Both the position numbers and the translations under genes were made by a program. A DNA stretch of 32,905 bases from BPIH01 sp042408925 (lineage in GTDB: Bacteria > Chloroflexota > Limnocylindria > Limnocylindrales > CSP1-4): the NCBI GenBank assembly GCA_042408925.1, contig JBHOQO010000031.1:1-32905 (forward strand), read 5' to 3'. The notes under the pieces are model-generated. The model ran no database searches. It was not told the origin of the DNA and saw nothing but the letters and a program-made list of their open reading frames with translations. Below are positions 16,838 through 24,409 of the stretch, in pieces. The first letter of the stretch is position 1. Each line of letters opens with the position of its first letter.

Positions 16838-18102
16838 CGCAGCGTCTCCCGGGCGAGCCGTTCGTACAGCGCGACGAGCTTCGCGCTCTCGGTCTCCCAG
16901 TTCCAGCGCTCCAGGGCCGCCTGCCGACAGCGGGCCCGGAGCGCCAAGCGCTCTTCGGGCGGGAGCTCGAGGAGCGAGCGGATCGCCCGGGCGATCGAGG
17001 CCGGATCGGTCGGGTCGCAGACCGCGCCGAGCGGCCCGAGGGGATCGTCGAGCAGGATCCGGCGCATCCCGGCGAAGTCGCTCGCGACGACCGGGACCCC
17101 GGCGGCGAGGCTCTCGAAGAGCTTGTTCGGGGTCGAGAGAACGTGGTTGCGGGTCCCGGGTCCGATCGGCATGACGGCGACATCCGCACCGGCGACCCAG
17201 GCCGGCACCTCCTCCGGCGGAACCGGGTCGAGCAGGTGGATCCGCCCGCCGAAGGCCGGGTCGCGGGCCAGATCGGCGAGCCGGTCCCGGAGCGGACCGA
17301 AGCCGAGGAAGACGACGTGGACCGTCTCGAGGCCCGGCTCGCGGAGCGCCGCCACGATCTCCGGCAGGCCGCGGTCGGCGACGAAGGCGCCGTGGTAGAT
17401 GGCGAGGGGCGCCTCGGCCGGGACACCGGCAGCCTCGCGGAGCGGCGCCGCCCGGTCGATCTCGCGGCGGGGCGGGCAGTTGTGGACGACGACGATCCCG
17501 GACCGGCCGTAGCGGGCCTCGAGCTCGGCGGCGATCGCCTCGTTCACGGTGACGACCGCGTCGGCGCTCCGGACGATCCGCGCCTCCAGCCGGGCGAGGA
17601 TCCGCCGAGCCCATGCCGGCTGACGGGCCGCCGAGCGCGATTCGAGGAGGAGCTCGTGGCTGTCGTAGACCCGACGCGGCCGACCCGGCCCGCGGCCGTC
17701 GGCGAGGAAGGAGAGGGCGCCGCTGAGATCGTGGGCGTGGCGGACGTCGGCCGGACCGGCGGCCGCCGCGGCCCGTCTCGCCCAGCCGCCGATCGCCCGC
17801 CACCAGGTCACGAGCCAGCCCGGCGTGTCGGCCCGGACGGGCAGTCCGAGCCGCTCTCCGGCGCCGGCGGCAGCTCGGAGCACGGGCCCGAGCCCGCTCC
17901 AGGGCACCCGCCACCCGCCGGGAACAGGGACCCGGACCACCTCGATGCCGTCGATCTCGGTACGGTCGCCGGCCGTCGCCGTCGGGCTCGCCGGGCGGCC
18001 GACAATCCGGACCTCGTGCCCGGCCGCGACGAGCGTCCGCGCCTCCCGGAGGACCCGGGCGTCGTGGACGACGTCGTTGTAGACGACCATGACGATCCGC
18101 AT
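16834..18102 (-). CDS. GT4-family glycosyltransferase, paralogue of the next gene upstream
   Basis: A 422-residue GT-B enzyme. It has MRIVMVVYNDVVHDARVLRE at the N-terminus, DVRHAHDLSGALSFLA, RVYDSHELLLESRSA, ADAVVTVNEAIAAELEARYG, LAIYHGAFVADRGLPEIVAA, VVFLGFGPLRDRL and LSTPNKLFESLAAGVPVVAS. The last 75 residues are almost identical to those of the neighbouring GT (18125-19528), and so are the first 30, while the middle differs. That pattern suggests tandem duplication with exchange of the ends. The ATG at 18102 is 22 bases after the upstream stop, one of the few non-overlapping junctions in the operon. Confidence 0.9.
   Translation of the reverse strand: MRIVMVVYNDVVHDARVLREARTLVAAGHEVRIVGRPASPTATAGDRTEIDGIEVVRVPVPGGWRVPWSGLGPVLRAAAGAGERLGLPVRADTPGWLVTWWRAIGGWARRAAAAAGPADVRHAHDLSGALSFLADGRGPGRPRRVYDSHELLLESRSAARQPAWARRILARLEARIVRSADAVVTVNEAIAAELEARYGRSGIVVVHNCPPRREIDRAAPLREAAGVPAEAPLAIYHGAFVADRGLPEIVAALREPGLETVHVVFLGFGPLRDRLADLARDPAFGGRIHLLDPVPPEEVPAWVAGADVAVMPIGPGTRNHVLSTPNKLFESLAAGVPVVASDFAGMRRILLDDPLGPLGAVCDPTDPASIARAIRSLLELPPEERLALRARCRQAALERWNWETESAKLVALYERLARETLR
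16854..17152. repeat. Direct repeat, copy A: 3' end of a duplicated glycosyltransferase gene
   Basis: These 299 bases align without gaps to 18145-18443. Long stretches are identical, such as the segment around cgagcttcgcgctctcggtc, and only scattered substitutions occur. It encodes the C-terminal donor-binding region of two tandem GT4 genes. Confidence 0.8.
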
Positions 18103-18124
18103 CGTCAGGCCTGCGGCGGCCGAT

Positions 18125-19528
18125 TCATGCTCCGTCCTCCCGAGCGAGCCGCTCGTAGCAGGCGACGAGCTTCGCGCTCTCGGTCTCCCAGTTCCAGCGT
18201 TCGAGGGCCGCCTGGCGGCAGCGGGCCCGGAGCGCCGCGCGCGCCTCGGGCGGGAGCTCGAGGATCGAGCGGATCGCCCGGGCGATCGAGGCCGGATCGG
18301 TCGGGTCGCAGAGCGCCCCGAGCGGCCCGAGGGGATCGTCGAGCAGGATGCGCCGCCGGGCCGGGAAGTCGCTCGAGACGACCGGCACCCCGGCGGCGAG
18401 GCTCTCGAAGAGCTTGTTCGGAGTCGAGAGGACGTGGTTGCGGTCGATCGGGAGGTACGCGCTGACGGTGACGTCGGCATCGGCGATCCAGCCGATGAGC
18501 TCGGCGGGCTCGACCGCCGGTAGACGGTGCACCCGACCGGCGAGGCTCGGATCCGCCGCGATCGGCGCGACATACTCAAGGGGGTAGCCGAGGAAGACGA
18601 GGTGGGCAGCCTCGAGCCCCGGCAGGGTGAGGGCGCGGGCCGTTTCCTCCAGCCCCCGCCCAGGCTGAAAGCTGCCGTGGCAGAGGACAAGCGGTTCATC
18701 CGGCGCCAGACCCGCGGCGGCACGAAGCCGCCCGGTCGCGCCATCGGCGGCCTCGATCTCGACCCGCGACGGGCAATTGTGGAGGACGACCGGCGCCGCG
18801 ATCCGGAAGCGGGCAGCGAGGAGCCGTGCGATCTCGTCGTTGACCGTGACGACCGCGGCCGCCCGGCGCGCCAGTCTCCGTTCCGAGGCCGCGACCAGGC
18901 GGCGCACCCACCACGGCTGGGCGGCATTCGGCCGCCAGTCCACGAACAGCTCGTGGCTGTCGTAGACGTACCGGCTCCGGTCCCGTCGCGCCGCCGCAGC
19001 GGCGGCCGGGAGCGCGTCGAAGTCGTGGGCGTGGTGGACGTCCGCGGGCGGAGCCGCGGCGACGGCGCGCCGCTGCCAGCCGGCGATCGATCCCAGCCAC
19101 CACCCCAGGTAGTCGTCCCAACGCCGGACCCCCCGAGTCGGCCGTCCGCCGCGACCGCCGAGCCGGGCGATCCCGAGCCCGAGGATCCGGACCGCCATCC
19201 AGGGGAGCGTCGCGACCGCCGCCGCCCCGGCCAACAACCCGAGGACGAGGCTCCGCGGGCTTCTGCGAACGCCGCGGAGCCGAGACGCGAAATAGGGGAG
19301 GAGCCGCCAGGGTCGCCCGAGCCAGACCGTCCAGAGCGGCCGCCCCGACGGCGCCGGGATCCGAACCACGACGAAGCCCTCCCGCTCCTCTCGCGAGGCA
19401 GCGGCCGGGTCAGGCCCGGCCAGCCCGACGACCGTCACCTCGTGCCCGGCCGCGACGAGCGTCCGCGCTTCACGTAGGACTCTGGAGTCGCGACCGACGT
19501 CGTTGCGGACGTACATGACGACCCGCAT
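18125..19528 (-). CDS. GT4-family glycosyltransferase, paralogue of the next gene downstream
   Basis: A 467-residue GT-B enzyme with MRVVMYVRNDVGRDSRVLRE, DVHHAHDFDALPAAAAA, YVYDSHELFVDWRPNAAQ, AAAVVTVNDEIARLLAARF, LVLCHGSFQPGRGLEETARA, LVFLGYPLEY and LSTPNKLFESLAAGVPVVSS. Compared with its paralogue it carries about 45 extra residues at 85-140, including a hydrophobic run (SLVLGLLAGAAAVATLPWMA) that could bind the membrane near the lipid-linked acceptor. The ATG at 19528 lies two bases after the 2-epimerase stop, so it is co-expressed with the sugar genes. Confidence 0.9.
   Translation of the reverse strand: MRVVMYVRNDVGRDSRVLREARTLVAAGHEVTVVGLAGPDPAAASREEREGFVVVRIPAPSGRPLWTVWLGRPWRLLPYFASRLRGVRRSPRSLVLGLLAGAAAVATLPWMAVRILGLGIARLGGRGGRPTRGVRRWDDYLGWWLGSIAGWQRRAVAAAPPADVHHAHDFDALPAAAAAARRDRSRYVYDSHELFVDWRPNAAQPWWVRRLVAASERRLARRAAAVVTVNDEIARLLAARFRIAAPVVLHNCPSRVEIEAADGATGRLRAAAGLAPDEPLVLCHGSFQPGRGLEETARALTLPGLEAAHLVFLGYPLEYVAPIAADPSLAGRVHRLPAVEPAELIGWIADADVTVSAYLPIDRNHVLSTPNKLFESLAAGVPVVSSDFPARRRILLDDPLGPLGALCDPTDPASIARAIRSILELPPEARAALRARCRQAALERWNWETESAKLVACYERLAREDGA
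18145..18443. repeat. Direct repeat, copy B: 3' end of a duplicated glycosyltransferase gene
   Basis: Partner of 16854-17152, the same 299-base length. A second, shorter pair covers the 5' ends of the same two genes (18011-18102 and 19437-19528, 92 bases each), while the central parts have diverged. Confidence 0.8.
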
Positions 19529-19530
19529 CG

Positions 19531-20655
19531 TCAGCCCTCGGCGTCCGCCAGCACGCCGGCGATCGCCTCGACCGCGCCGGCCGGGGGGACCTCCAGCCCG
19601 GTCGCCCGAGCCCGCGCCAACTCGGCCGATCGATCGGACGGCGCGAGCCGCTCCAGCTCGGCCCGGGCCCGCGCGGCGTCGAGGCCGACGACGACGACCC
19701 GGCCCCCCGACCCCTCGACCGCCTCCCGCCACTCCGTCGTCTCCCGGAGGACGAGGCACGGGACACCGAGCCAGGCCGCCTCCCGCTGGACGCCCCCCGA
19801 ATCGGTGAGGACGGCGGCGGCATGGAGCTGGAGGGCGAGCGAGGTCCGGTAGCCGACCGGCGGCACGACGACGACCGCGTCCGGGATGACGAACCCGGCC
19901 GCCTCGATCGCCGCCCGGGTCCCCGGGTGGAGCGGCAGGACGACCGGCCGCTCGGGCCGCCCGACCGCCGCGAGGAGGCCGAGCCACCGCCGCATCGCCT
20001 CCGGTGAGCGGTTCGCCGCCCGATGGACCGTCGCGAAGAGATACCCGCCCGGGGCCAGAGCCGCCCCTTCGCCGAGGAGGCGCCCGCCGATCTCGGCGAG
20101 GACGGCCGGATCGCGGATCTCCGGGATCGTCCGGGCCGCGAGGTCCTGGAGGACGTCACCGACGAGGACGACCCCGTCCCGGATCCCCTCGGCCGCGAGG
20201 TTCGCGACCGCCGTCGGCGTCGGGGCGAAGCACCACCGGGCGAGGTGATCGGCGACGACCCGGTTGACCTCCTCGGGCATCGTCCGATCGAAGCTCCGAA
20301 GCCCGGCCTCGACGTGGGCGAGCGGAAGCCCCCGCTGGGCGGCGGCGAGGGCCCCGGCGAGGGTCGAATTCGTGTCGCCGTAGACGAGGACGGCGTCGGG
20401 TCGCGCCTCGGCGAGGACGGCCTCGAGGGCCTGGAGCATCCGCCCGACCTGCTCGCTCGCGCTTCCGCCGCCGATCCCGAGGGAGACGTCGGGCCGCGGC
20501 AGGCCGAGCTCGGCGAAGAAGACCCCGGCCAGCTCGTCGTCCCAGTGCTGGCCGGTGTCGACGAAGACCTCCTCGTGGCGGGCCCGGAGCGCGGGGCCGA
20601 GGGCGGCGGCCTTGATGAGCTGGGGCCGGGTCCCGACGATCGAGACGATCCGCAC
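19531..20655 (-). CDS. UDP-N-acetylglucosamine 2-epimerase family enzyme (WecB/WbpI type)
   Basis: A hydrolase-like GT-B fold enzyme that inverts C2 of a UDP-HexNAc derivative. In 374 residues it has VGTRPQLIKAA (7-17), DTGQHWDDEL (33-42), VYGDTNSTLAGALAA (91-105), HVEAGLRSFDRTMPEEVNR (114-132) holding the catalytic acids, LPLHPGTR and TDSGGVQREAAWLGVPCLVL near the C-terminus. Classical WecB makes UDP-ManNAc. With the four genes upstream, the better fit is WbpI-like action on UDP-2,3-diacetamido-glucuronic acid to give the manno form; this is inference from context. The GTG start at 20655 follows a 15-base gap containing part of a hairpin. Confidence 0.92.
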   Translation of the reverse strand: MRIVSIVGTRPQLIKAAALGPALRARHEEVFVDTGQHWDDELAGVFFAELGLPRPDVSLGIGGGSASEQVGRMLQALEAVLAEARPDAVLVYGDTNSTLAGALAAAQRGLPLAHVEAGLRSFDRTMPEEVNRVVADHLARWCFAPTPTAVANLAAEGIRDGVVLVGDVLQDLAARTIPEIRDPAVLAEIGGRLLGEGAALAPGGYLFATVHRAANRSPEAMRRWLGLLAAVGRPERPVVLPLHPGTRAAIEAAGFVIPDAVVVVPPVGYRTSLALQLHAAAVLTDSGGVQREAAWLGVPCLVLRETTEWREAVEGSGGRVVVVGLDAARARAELERLAPSDRSAELARARATGLEVPPAGAVEAIAGVLADAEG

Positions 20656-20663
20656 GCTCGCTC

Positions 20664-20682
20664 GCCGGCGCTAGCCGCCGGC
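20664..20682 (-). other. Hairpin at the dehydrogenase/2-epimerase junction
   Basis: GCCGGCG and CGCCGGC form a perfect 7-bp stem around a 5-base loop that contains the dehydrogenase stop codon (TAG at 20673-20671). It sits nine bases before the epimerase GTG. No T-run follows, so a strong intrinsic terminator is unlikely. It could set relative expression by attenuation or by protecting or processing the mRNA. Confidence 0.4.
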
Positions 20683-22134
20683 CGCGGCCCGGACCCGACC
20701 GCCCCGGGCCGGAACGCCGACGCCGAGGAGGGTGACCGTCTCGGGCAGGGCCAGCTCGCGGAGGGCGTTCCGGCCGTCGTAGACGACCTCGAGCTCGGGG
20801 AACCAGGCCGGGTCGAGGGTCCGGAACTGCGGATCGGCGGTCTGGACCACGATCGCCCGGAACGGCCCCGGCTCGCCCCATCGCCAGGGTGTCGCGCAGC
20901 AGGCCTCGACCTCCTCGGCCGTGAGGAGCGGGTCGTAGGCGGAAACCGTCGCCCCGTGGAAGCGGAGGCGCTCGATGAGCGGGAGCGCCCGCGAGTAGGC
21001 GAGCTCCTTCACCCCGTGGCGATACGTGAGGCCGAGGACCAAGATAGGCACCCCCTCGAGGTCGCCGAGGACCCGACCGATCGAGCGGATGGCATGGCCG
21101 ACGCCGCCGTCGTTCACCCGGCGGGCGAGGGCGACGAGCTCGAGCTCGGGCGCCTTGGCGAGGAGGAAGTGGGGGTAGACCGGGATGCAGTGGCCGCCGA
21201 CCCCGATCCCCGGCTGGTGGATGTGGCTGTAGGGCTGGCTGTTCGCCGCCTCGATGACCTCGGTGATGTCGACCCCGATCCGCTCGGCGTAGCGGGCAAA
21301 CTCGGTGGCGAGGGCGATGTTGACGTCGCGGTACGTCGTGTCGGCCAGCTTCGCGAACTCGGCCGCCTCGGCCGACGAGAGCAGAACGATCTCGGCGTCG
21401 AGGACGGCCGCATAGAAGCGGGCAGCCCGCTCGCCGGACCGCTCCCCGATCCCGCCGACGAGCTTGGGGTAGGTCGCCAGGTTCCGGAGGGCCGCGCCCG
21501 AGTAGAGCCGCTCCGGCGAGAAGGCGACGAAGAGGTCGGTCTCGGGGGTGAGGCCGCTCAGCTCGGCGAGGCGGGGCGTGAAGCGCCCCCGGGTGTCACC
21601 GACCGGAAGCGTCGTCTCGAAGACGACCGTCGCCCCCGGCCGGAGCCCCGGGCCGATCGCCTCGACGGCGGCGTCCATGAACCGGTAGTCCGGCCGCTGC
21701 TCGTCGTCGAGCATGACCGGGACGATGCAGACGACGACGTCGGCGTCCCGGGCCGCGGCCCGCCCGTCGGTCGTGGCGACGAGCCGACCCGCCGCCACCT
21801 CTCGGGCGACGAGCTCGCCGAGACCCGGTTCCTCGGTGACGTGGGAGCGGCCGGCGTTGATCGCGGCGACGACGTCCGGGTTCACGTCGACGGCGACGAC
21901 CCGCCAGCCGTGCGAGGCGAACTGGACGGCGAGGGGGAGGCCCATCTTCCCGGCCCCGACGACGACGACGGTCCCGGCCGTGCCGGGCTCGGCCGTCCAG
22001 GGCGACACCCGGCGCGCCGGCTCGTGGCTGCAGGGCCGCGGCGGAAGCTCGATCGTTCCGCCGAGGAGGCTCGGGCCGCTCTGGCTTGGGCGGCGGACGA
22101 TCCGGGCAGCGAGCGGGTCGGGCACGGCGCTCAT
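20671..22134 (-). CDS. Nucleotide-sugar 6-dehydrogenase (UDP-HexNAc dehydrogenase, WecC/WbpA family)
   Basis: A 487-residue NAD-dependent dehydrogenase making a UDP-HexNAc uronic acid. An N-terminal extension of about 54 residues precedes the Rossmann motif VVVVGAGKMGLPLA (56-69). Family marks include VFETTLPVGDTRGRF, SPERLYSGAAL, AEFAKLADTTYRDVNIALA and catalytic Cys316 in GIGVGGHCIPVYPHF, then VLGLTYRHGVKELAYS. It is clearly a different subtype from the dehydrogenase at 6526-7968. The ATG at 22134 overlaps the oxidoreductase stop as ATGA; an internal GTG at residue 43 would remove most of the extension but break that coupling. In the Wbp scheme it would oxidise UDP-GlcNAc to UDP-GlcNAcA. 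Confidence 0.9.
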   Translation of the reverse strand: MSAVPDPLAARIVRRPSQSGPSLLGGTIELPPRPCSHEPARRVSPWTAEPGTAGTVVVVGAGKMGLPLAVQFASHGWRVVAVDVNPDVVAAINAGRSHVTEEPGLGELVAREVAAGRLVATTDGRAAARDADVVVCIVPVMLDDEQRPDYRFMDAAVEAIGPGLRPGATVVFETTLPVGDTRGRFTPRLAELSGLTPETDLFVAFSPERLYSGAALRNLATYPKLVGGIGERSGERAARFYAAVLDAEIVLLSSAEAAEFAKLADTTYRDVNIALATEFARYAERIGVDITEVIEAANSQPYSHIHQPGIGVGGHCIPVYPHFLLAKAPELELVALARRVNDGGVGHAIRSIGRVLGDLEGVPILVLGLTYRHGVKELAYSRALPLIERLRFHGATVSAYDPLLTAEEVEACCATPWRWGEPGPFRAIVVQTADPQFRTLDPAWFPELEVVYDGRNALRELALPETVTLLGVGVPARGGRVRAAAGG

Positions 22135-23183
22135 CCGACGGCGATCCGGGCCGCGAGGTCCGAAAGGTCGATCGGCCGGCCTTCGGCCGCGGCCCGCAAC
22201 AGGGCGGCGGCGAGGGCGACGGCCCACAAGCCGTCCTCGGCGTCGACGAGCGGCGGCCGGCCGGTCCGGGCGACCTCGAAGAAGTCGTCGAGTTCGGCCG
22301 CCAGCGGCTCCGTCGCCTCGACCGGGACCTCGACGACCGGGCCCTCGAAGGTCGGGGCGTAGCCGCGGATGAACGTCGGGTGGGCGACGTCCGGTGCGCG
22401 GGTGAAGGTAAGCCGCTGGGTCAGATAGTCGAGCTCGAACATCCCCTCCTCGCCGACGACGACGAGCTGGCGGCGCTTCGCCGGGGTGAGCCAGTTGACG
22501 TCGAGCATCCCGGTCGCCCCCGACGGAAAGTGGAGAAGCCCGAAGAGGAGATCCTCGTGGTCGGTGTGGATCCGCTGGGCCGTTTCCGCGTAGACCCGGG
22601 CGGGGCGCTCCCCGGCGATCCAGGAAAGGATGTCGACGTCGTGGGTCGCCAGGTCGATGGTCACCCCGACATCGCGGATCCGAGCCGGGAAGGGTCCCGC
22701 CCGCCGCGAGGCGATGGCATAGACGGTCGAGAGCCAGCCGTCGGCCAGGCGCCGCCCGAGCTCCCGGACGGCCGGGTTGAAGCGTTCGATGTGGCCGACG
22801 GCGACCGGCACGCCGCGACTCCGACTCGCCCGGAGGACCTCGGCGGCGGCCTCGACGGTCGCCGCGAGCGGCTTCTCGACGAGGACCGGGATCCCCCGCT
22901 CGACGGCGGCGAGGGCGAGCTCGGCGTGGGCGGTCGTCGGGGCGGCGACGACGAGGGCGTCGAGGTCGAGCTCGGCGACGAGGGCCCGTGGGTCGTCGAA
23001 GCAGACGGCGTCCGGGGCCGCCACGGCGGCCGCGGCACGGGCCTCGGGGGCCGGGTCGGCGAGGCCGACGATCCGGCAGTCGGGGCGGCCGGCGAGGACC
23101 CGGAGGTGGTTCCGGCCCATCGACCCCAGGCCGGCGAGGCCGACCCGGAGCTGGGCGCGGTCGGGCGGCGAGCCGGTCGTCAT
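22131..23183 (-). CDS. Gfo/Idh/MocA oxidoreductase, probable UDP-GlcNAc-uronate 3-dehydrogenase (WlbA/WbpB-like)
   Basis: The 350-residue protein has an NAD-binding domain with VGLAGLGSMGRNHLRVL (14-30), the conserved EKP (103-105), GHIERFNPAVREL (130-142) and a DLATHDVDIL catalytic-region motif (177-186). GHIERFNP is typical of the WlbA/WbpB group, which oxidises the 3-hydroxyl of UDP-GlcNAcA to a 3-keto sugar for the following aminotransferase. It is flanked by exactly the enzymes of that pathway, with 4-base overlaps on both sides (ATGA at each), so stoichiometric expression is likely. Family membership is firm; the substrate is inferred from context and motif. Confidence 0.9.
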   Translation of the reverse strand: MTTGSPPDRAQLRVGLAGLGSMGRNHLRVLAGRPDCRIVGLADPAPEARAAAAVAAPDAVCFDDPRALVAELDLDALVVAAPTTAHAELALAAVERGIPVLVEKPLAATVEAAAEVLRASRSRGVPVAVGHIERFNPAVRELGRRLADGWLSTVYAIASRRAGPFPARIRDVGVTIDLATHDVDILSWIAGERPARVYAETAQRIHTDHEDLLFGLLHFPSGATGMLDVNWLTPAKRRQLVVVGEEGMFELDYLTQRLTFTRAPDVAHPTFIRGYAPTFEGPVVEVPVEATEPLAAELDDFFEVARTGRPPLVDAEDGLWAVALAAALLRAAAEGRPIDLSDLAARIAVG

Positions 23184-24409
23184 CGATCCCCCGACGCAGG
23201 TCGGCCCGGACCGACCTCCTCGGCGACCGGGGCGACAGCCTCGCGGCGGTCCCCGGGCGGGGCGCTCGCGGTGGCCGCAGCTTCGGCGGCTTCGCCGGCC
23301 TCGGCGAGGGTCCGCGCGTCGAGGCCGCCGAAGCGTTCGACCGCCCGTCGGACCGCCTCGATGACGATCGTCTGCTCGTCCTCGCCGAGGCCCGGGAACA
23401 TCGGCAGCGAGAGCGTCTCCGCGGCGGCCATGTCGGTGACCGGCAGGTCGGCGTGGAGGCCGCGCTCCTGGATGTAGGCCTGCCGGTGGACGGGGAGCGG
23501 GTAGTAGACGTCGGCCCCGATCCCGTTGGCCCGGAGATCGGCGAGGATCTCGTCCCGCCGCGGCCCGACCCGGAGCGTGTACTGGTGGTAGACGTGGGTC
23601 CGATCCGCCGGGACGACGGGGCGCAGGACCGGCAGGTCGGCGAAGGCGTCGTCGTAGCGGGCCGCGATCGCCTGGCGCCGGGCGGTGTTCCGTGGCAGCT
23701 TGTCGAGCTGGACGAGCCCGATCGCCGCGGCGAGGTCGGTGAGCCGGAAGTTGTAGCCGAGGATCTCGAACTCGTAGCGGGTCCGCATCCCCTGGTTCCG
23801 GTAGAGCCGGAGCCAGTCGGCGAGCCGGTCGTCGTTCGTCGTGACGAGGCCGCCCTCGGCCGTCGTCAGGTTCTTCGTCGCGTAGAGGCTGAAGGCCCCG
23901 TGGCCGAAGCTGCCGGCCTGTCGCCCGCGGTACGTCGCCCCGTGGGCCTGGCAGGCGTCCTCGACGACGGCGAGCCCGTAGCGGCGGGCGATCGCCTCGA
24001 TCATGTCCATGTCGGCGACGAGCCCGAAGAGGTGGACCGGGACGATCGCCCGGGTCCGGGGCGTGATCGCCGCCTCGATCCGGGCGGCGTCGATGAGGTA
24101 GGTGTCGGGCTCGATGTCGACGAAGACCGGGCTCGCCCCGGTCGAGAGGATCGCGTTGGCCGTCGCGGCGAAGGTGTGGGCGACGGTGACGACCTCGTCG
24201 CCGGGGCCGAGCCCCAGGCCGGCGAAGACCGACATGAGGGCGGTCGTCCCGTTCGAGAAGGCGACGGCGTGGCGGACCCCGACGAACTCGGCCCAGCGGG
24301 CCTCGAGCTCGGCGACCCGCCGCCCCTGGGCGACCATCCCGGAGCCGAGGACCTCGGCGACGGCGGCGACCTCCTCGGGCCCGAAGTCCGGCTTCGCGAT
24401 CGGGATCAT
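23180..24409 (-). CDS. DegT/DnrJ/EryC1 PLP-dependent sugar aminotransferase (WlbC/WbpE-like)
   Basis: Transfers an amino group, usually from glutamate, to a 3-keto nucleotide sugar. In 409 residues: FSNGTTALMSVFAGL (51-65), DEVVTVAHTFAATANAI, VVEDACQAHGATYRG (148-162) for the PLP ring, and the Schiff-base Lys179 in SLYATKNLTTAEGG. GYNFRLTDLAAAIG and HVYHQYTLRV follow. A C-terminal tail of about 40 Ala/Glu/Pro-rich residues (370-409) is extra to the fold. The ATG at 24409 overlaps the acetyltransferase stop (ATGA). Fits the 3-amination of UDP-3-keto-GlcNAcA. Confidence 0.93.
   Translation of the reverse strand: MIPIAKPDFGPEEVAAVAEVLGSGMVAQGRRVAELEARWAEFVGVRHAVAFSNGTTALMSVFAGLGLGPGDEVVTVAHTFAATANAILSTGASPVFVDIEPDTYLIDAARIEAAITPRTRAIVPVHLFGLVADMDMIEAIARRYGLAVVEDACQAHGATYRGRQAGSFGHGAFSLYATKNLTTAEGGLVTTNDDRLADWLRLYRNQGMRTRYEFEILGYNFRLTDLAAAIGLVQLDKLPRNTARRQAIAARYDDAFADLPVLRPVVPADRTHVYHQYTLRVGPRRDEILADLRANGIGADVYYPLPVHRQAYIQERGLHADLPVTDMAAAETLSLPMFPGLGEDEQTIVIEAVRRAVERFGGLDARTLAEAGEAAEAAATASAPPGDRREAVAPVAEEVGPGRPASGDR

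Noticed and set aside
18105..18128. Seven-codon ORF (MNRPPQA) between two glycosyltransferase genes, overlapping the upstream stop
   Set aside because: Too short to support, no ribosome site of its own, and easily produced by chance in the 22-base gap.
20023..22362. Plus-strand open frame of 779 codons opposite the epimerase and dehydrogenase
   Set aside because: Same artefact: antisense frames of genes that avoid TTA, CTA and TCA codons stay open. The minus-strand frames carry all the conserved motifs.
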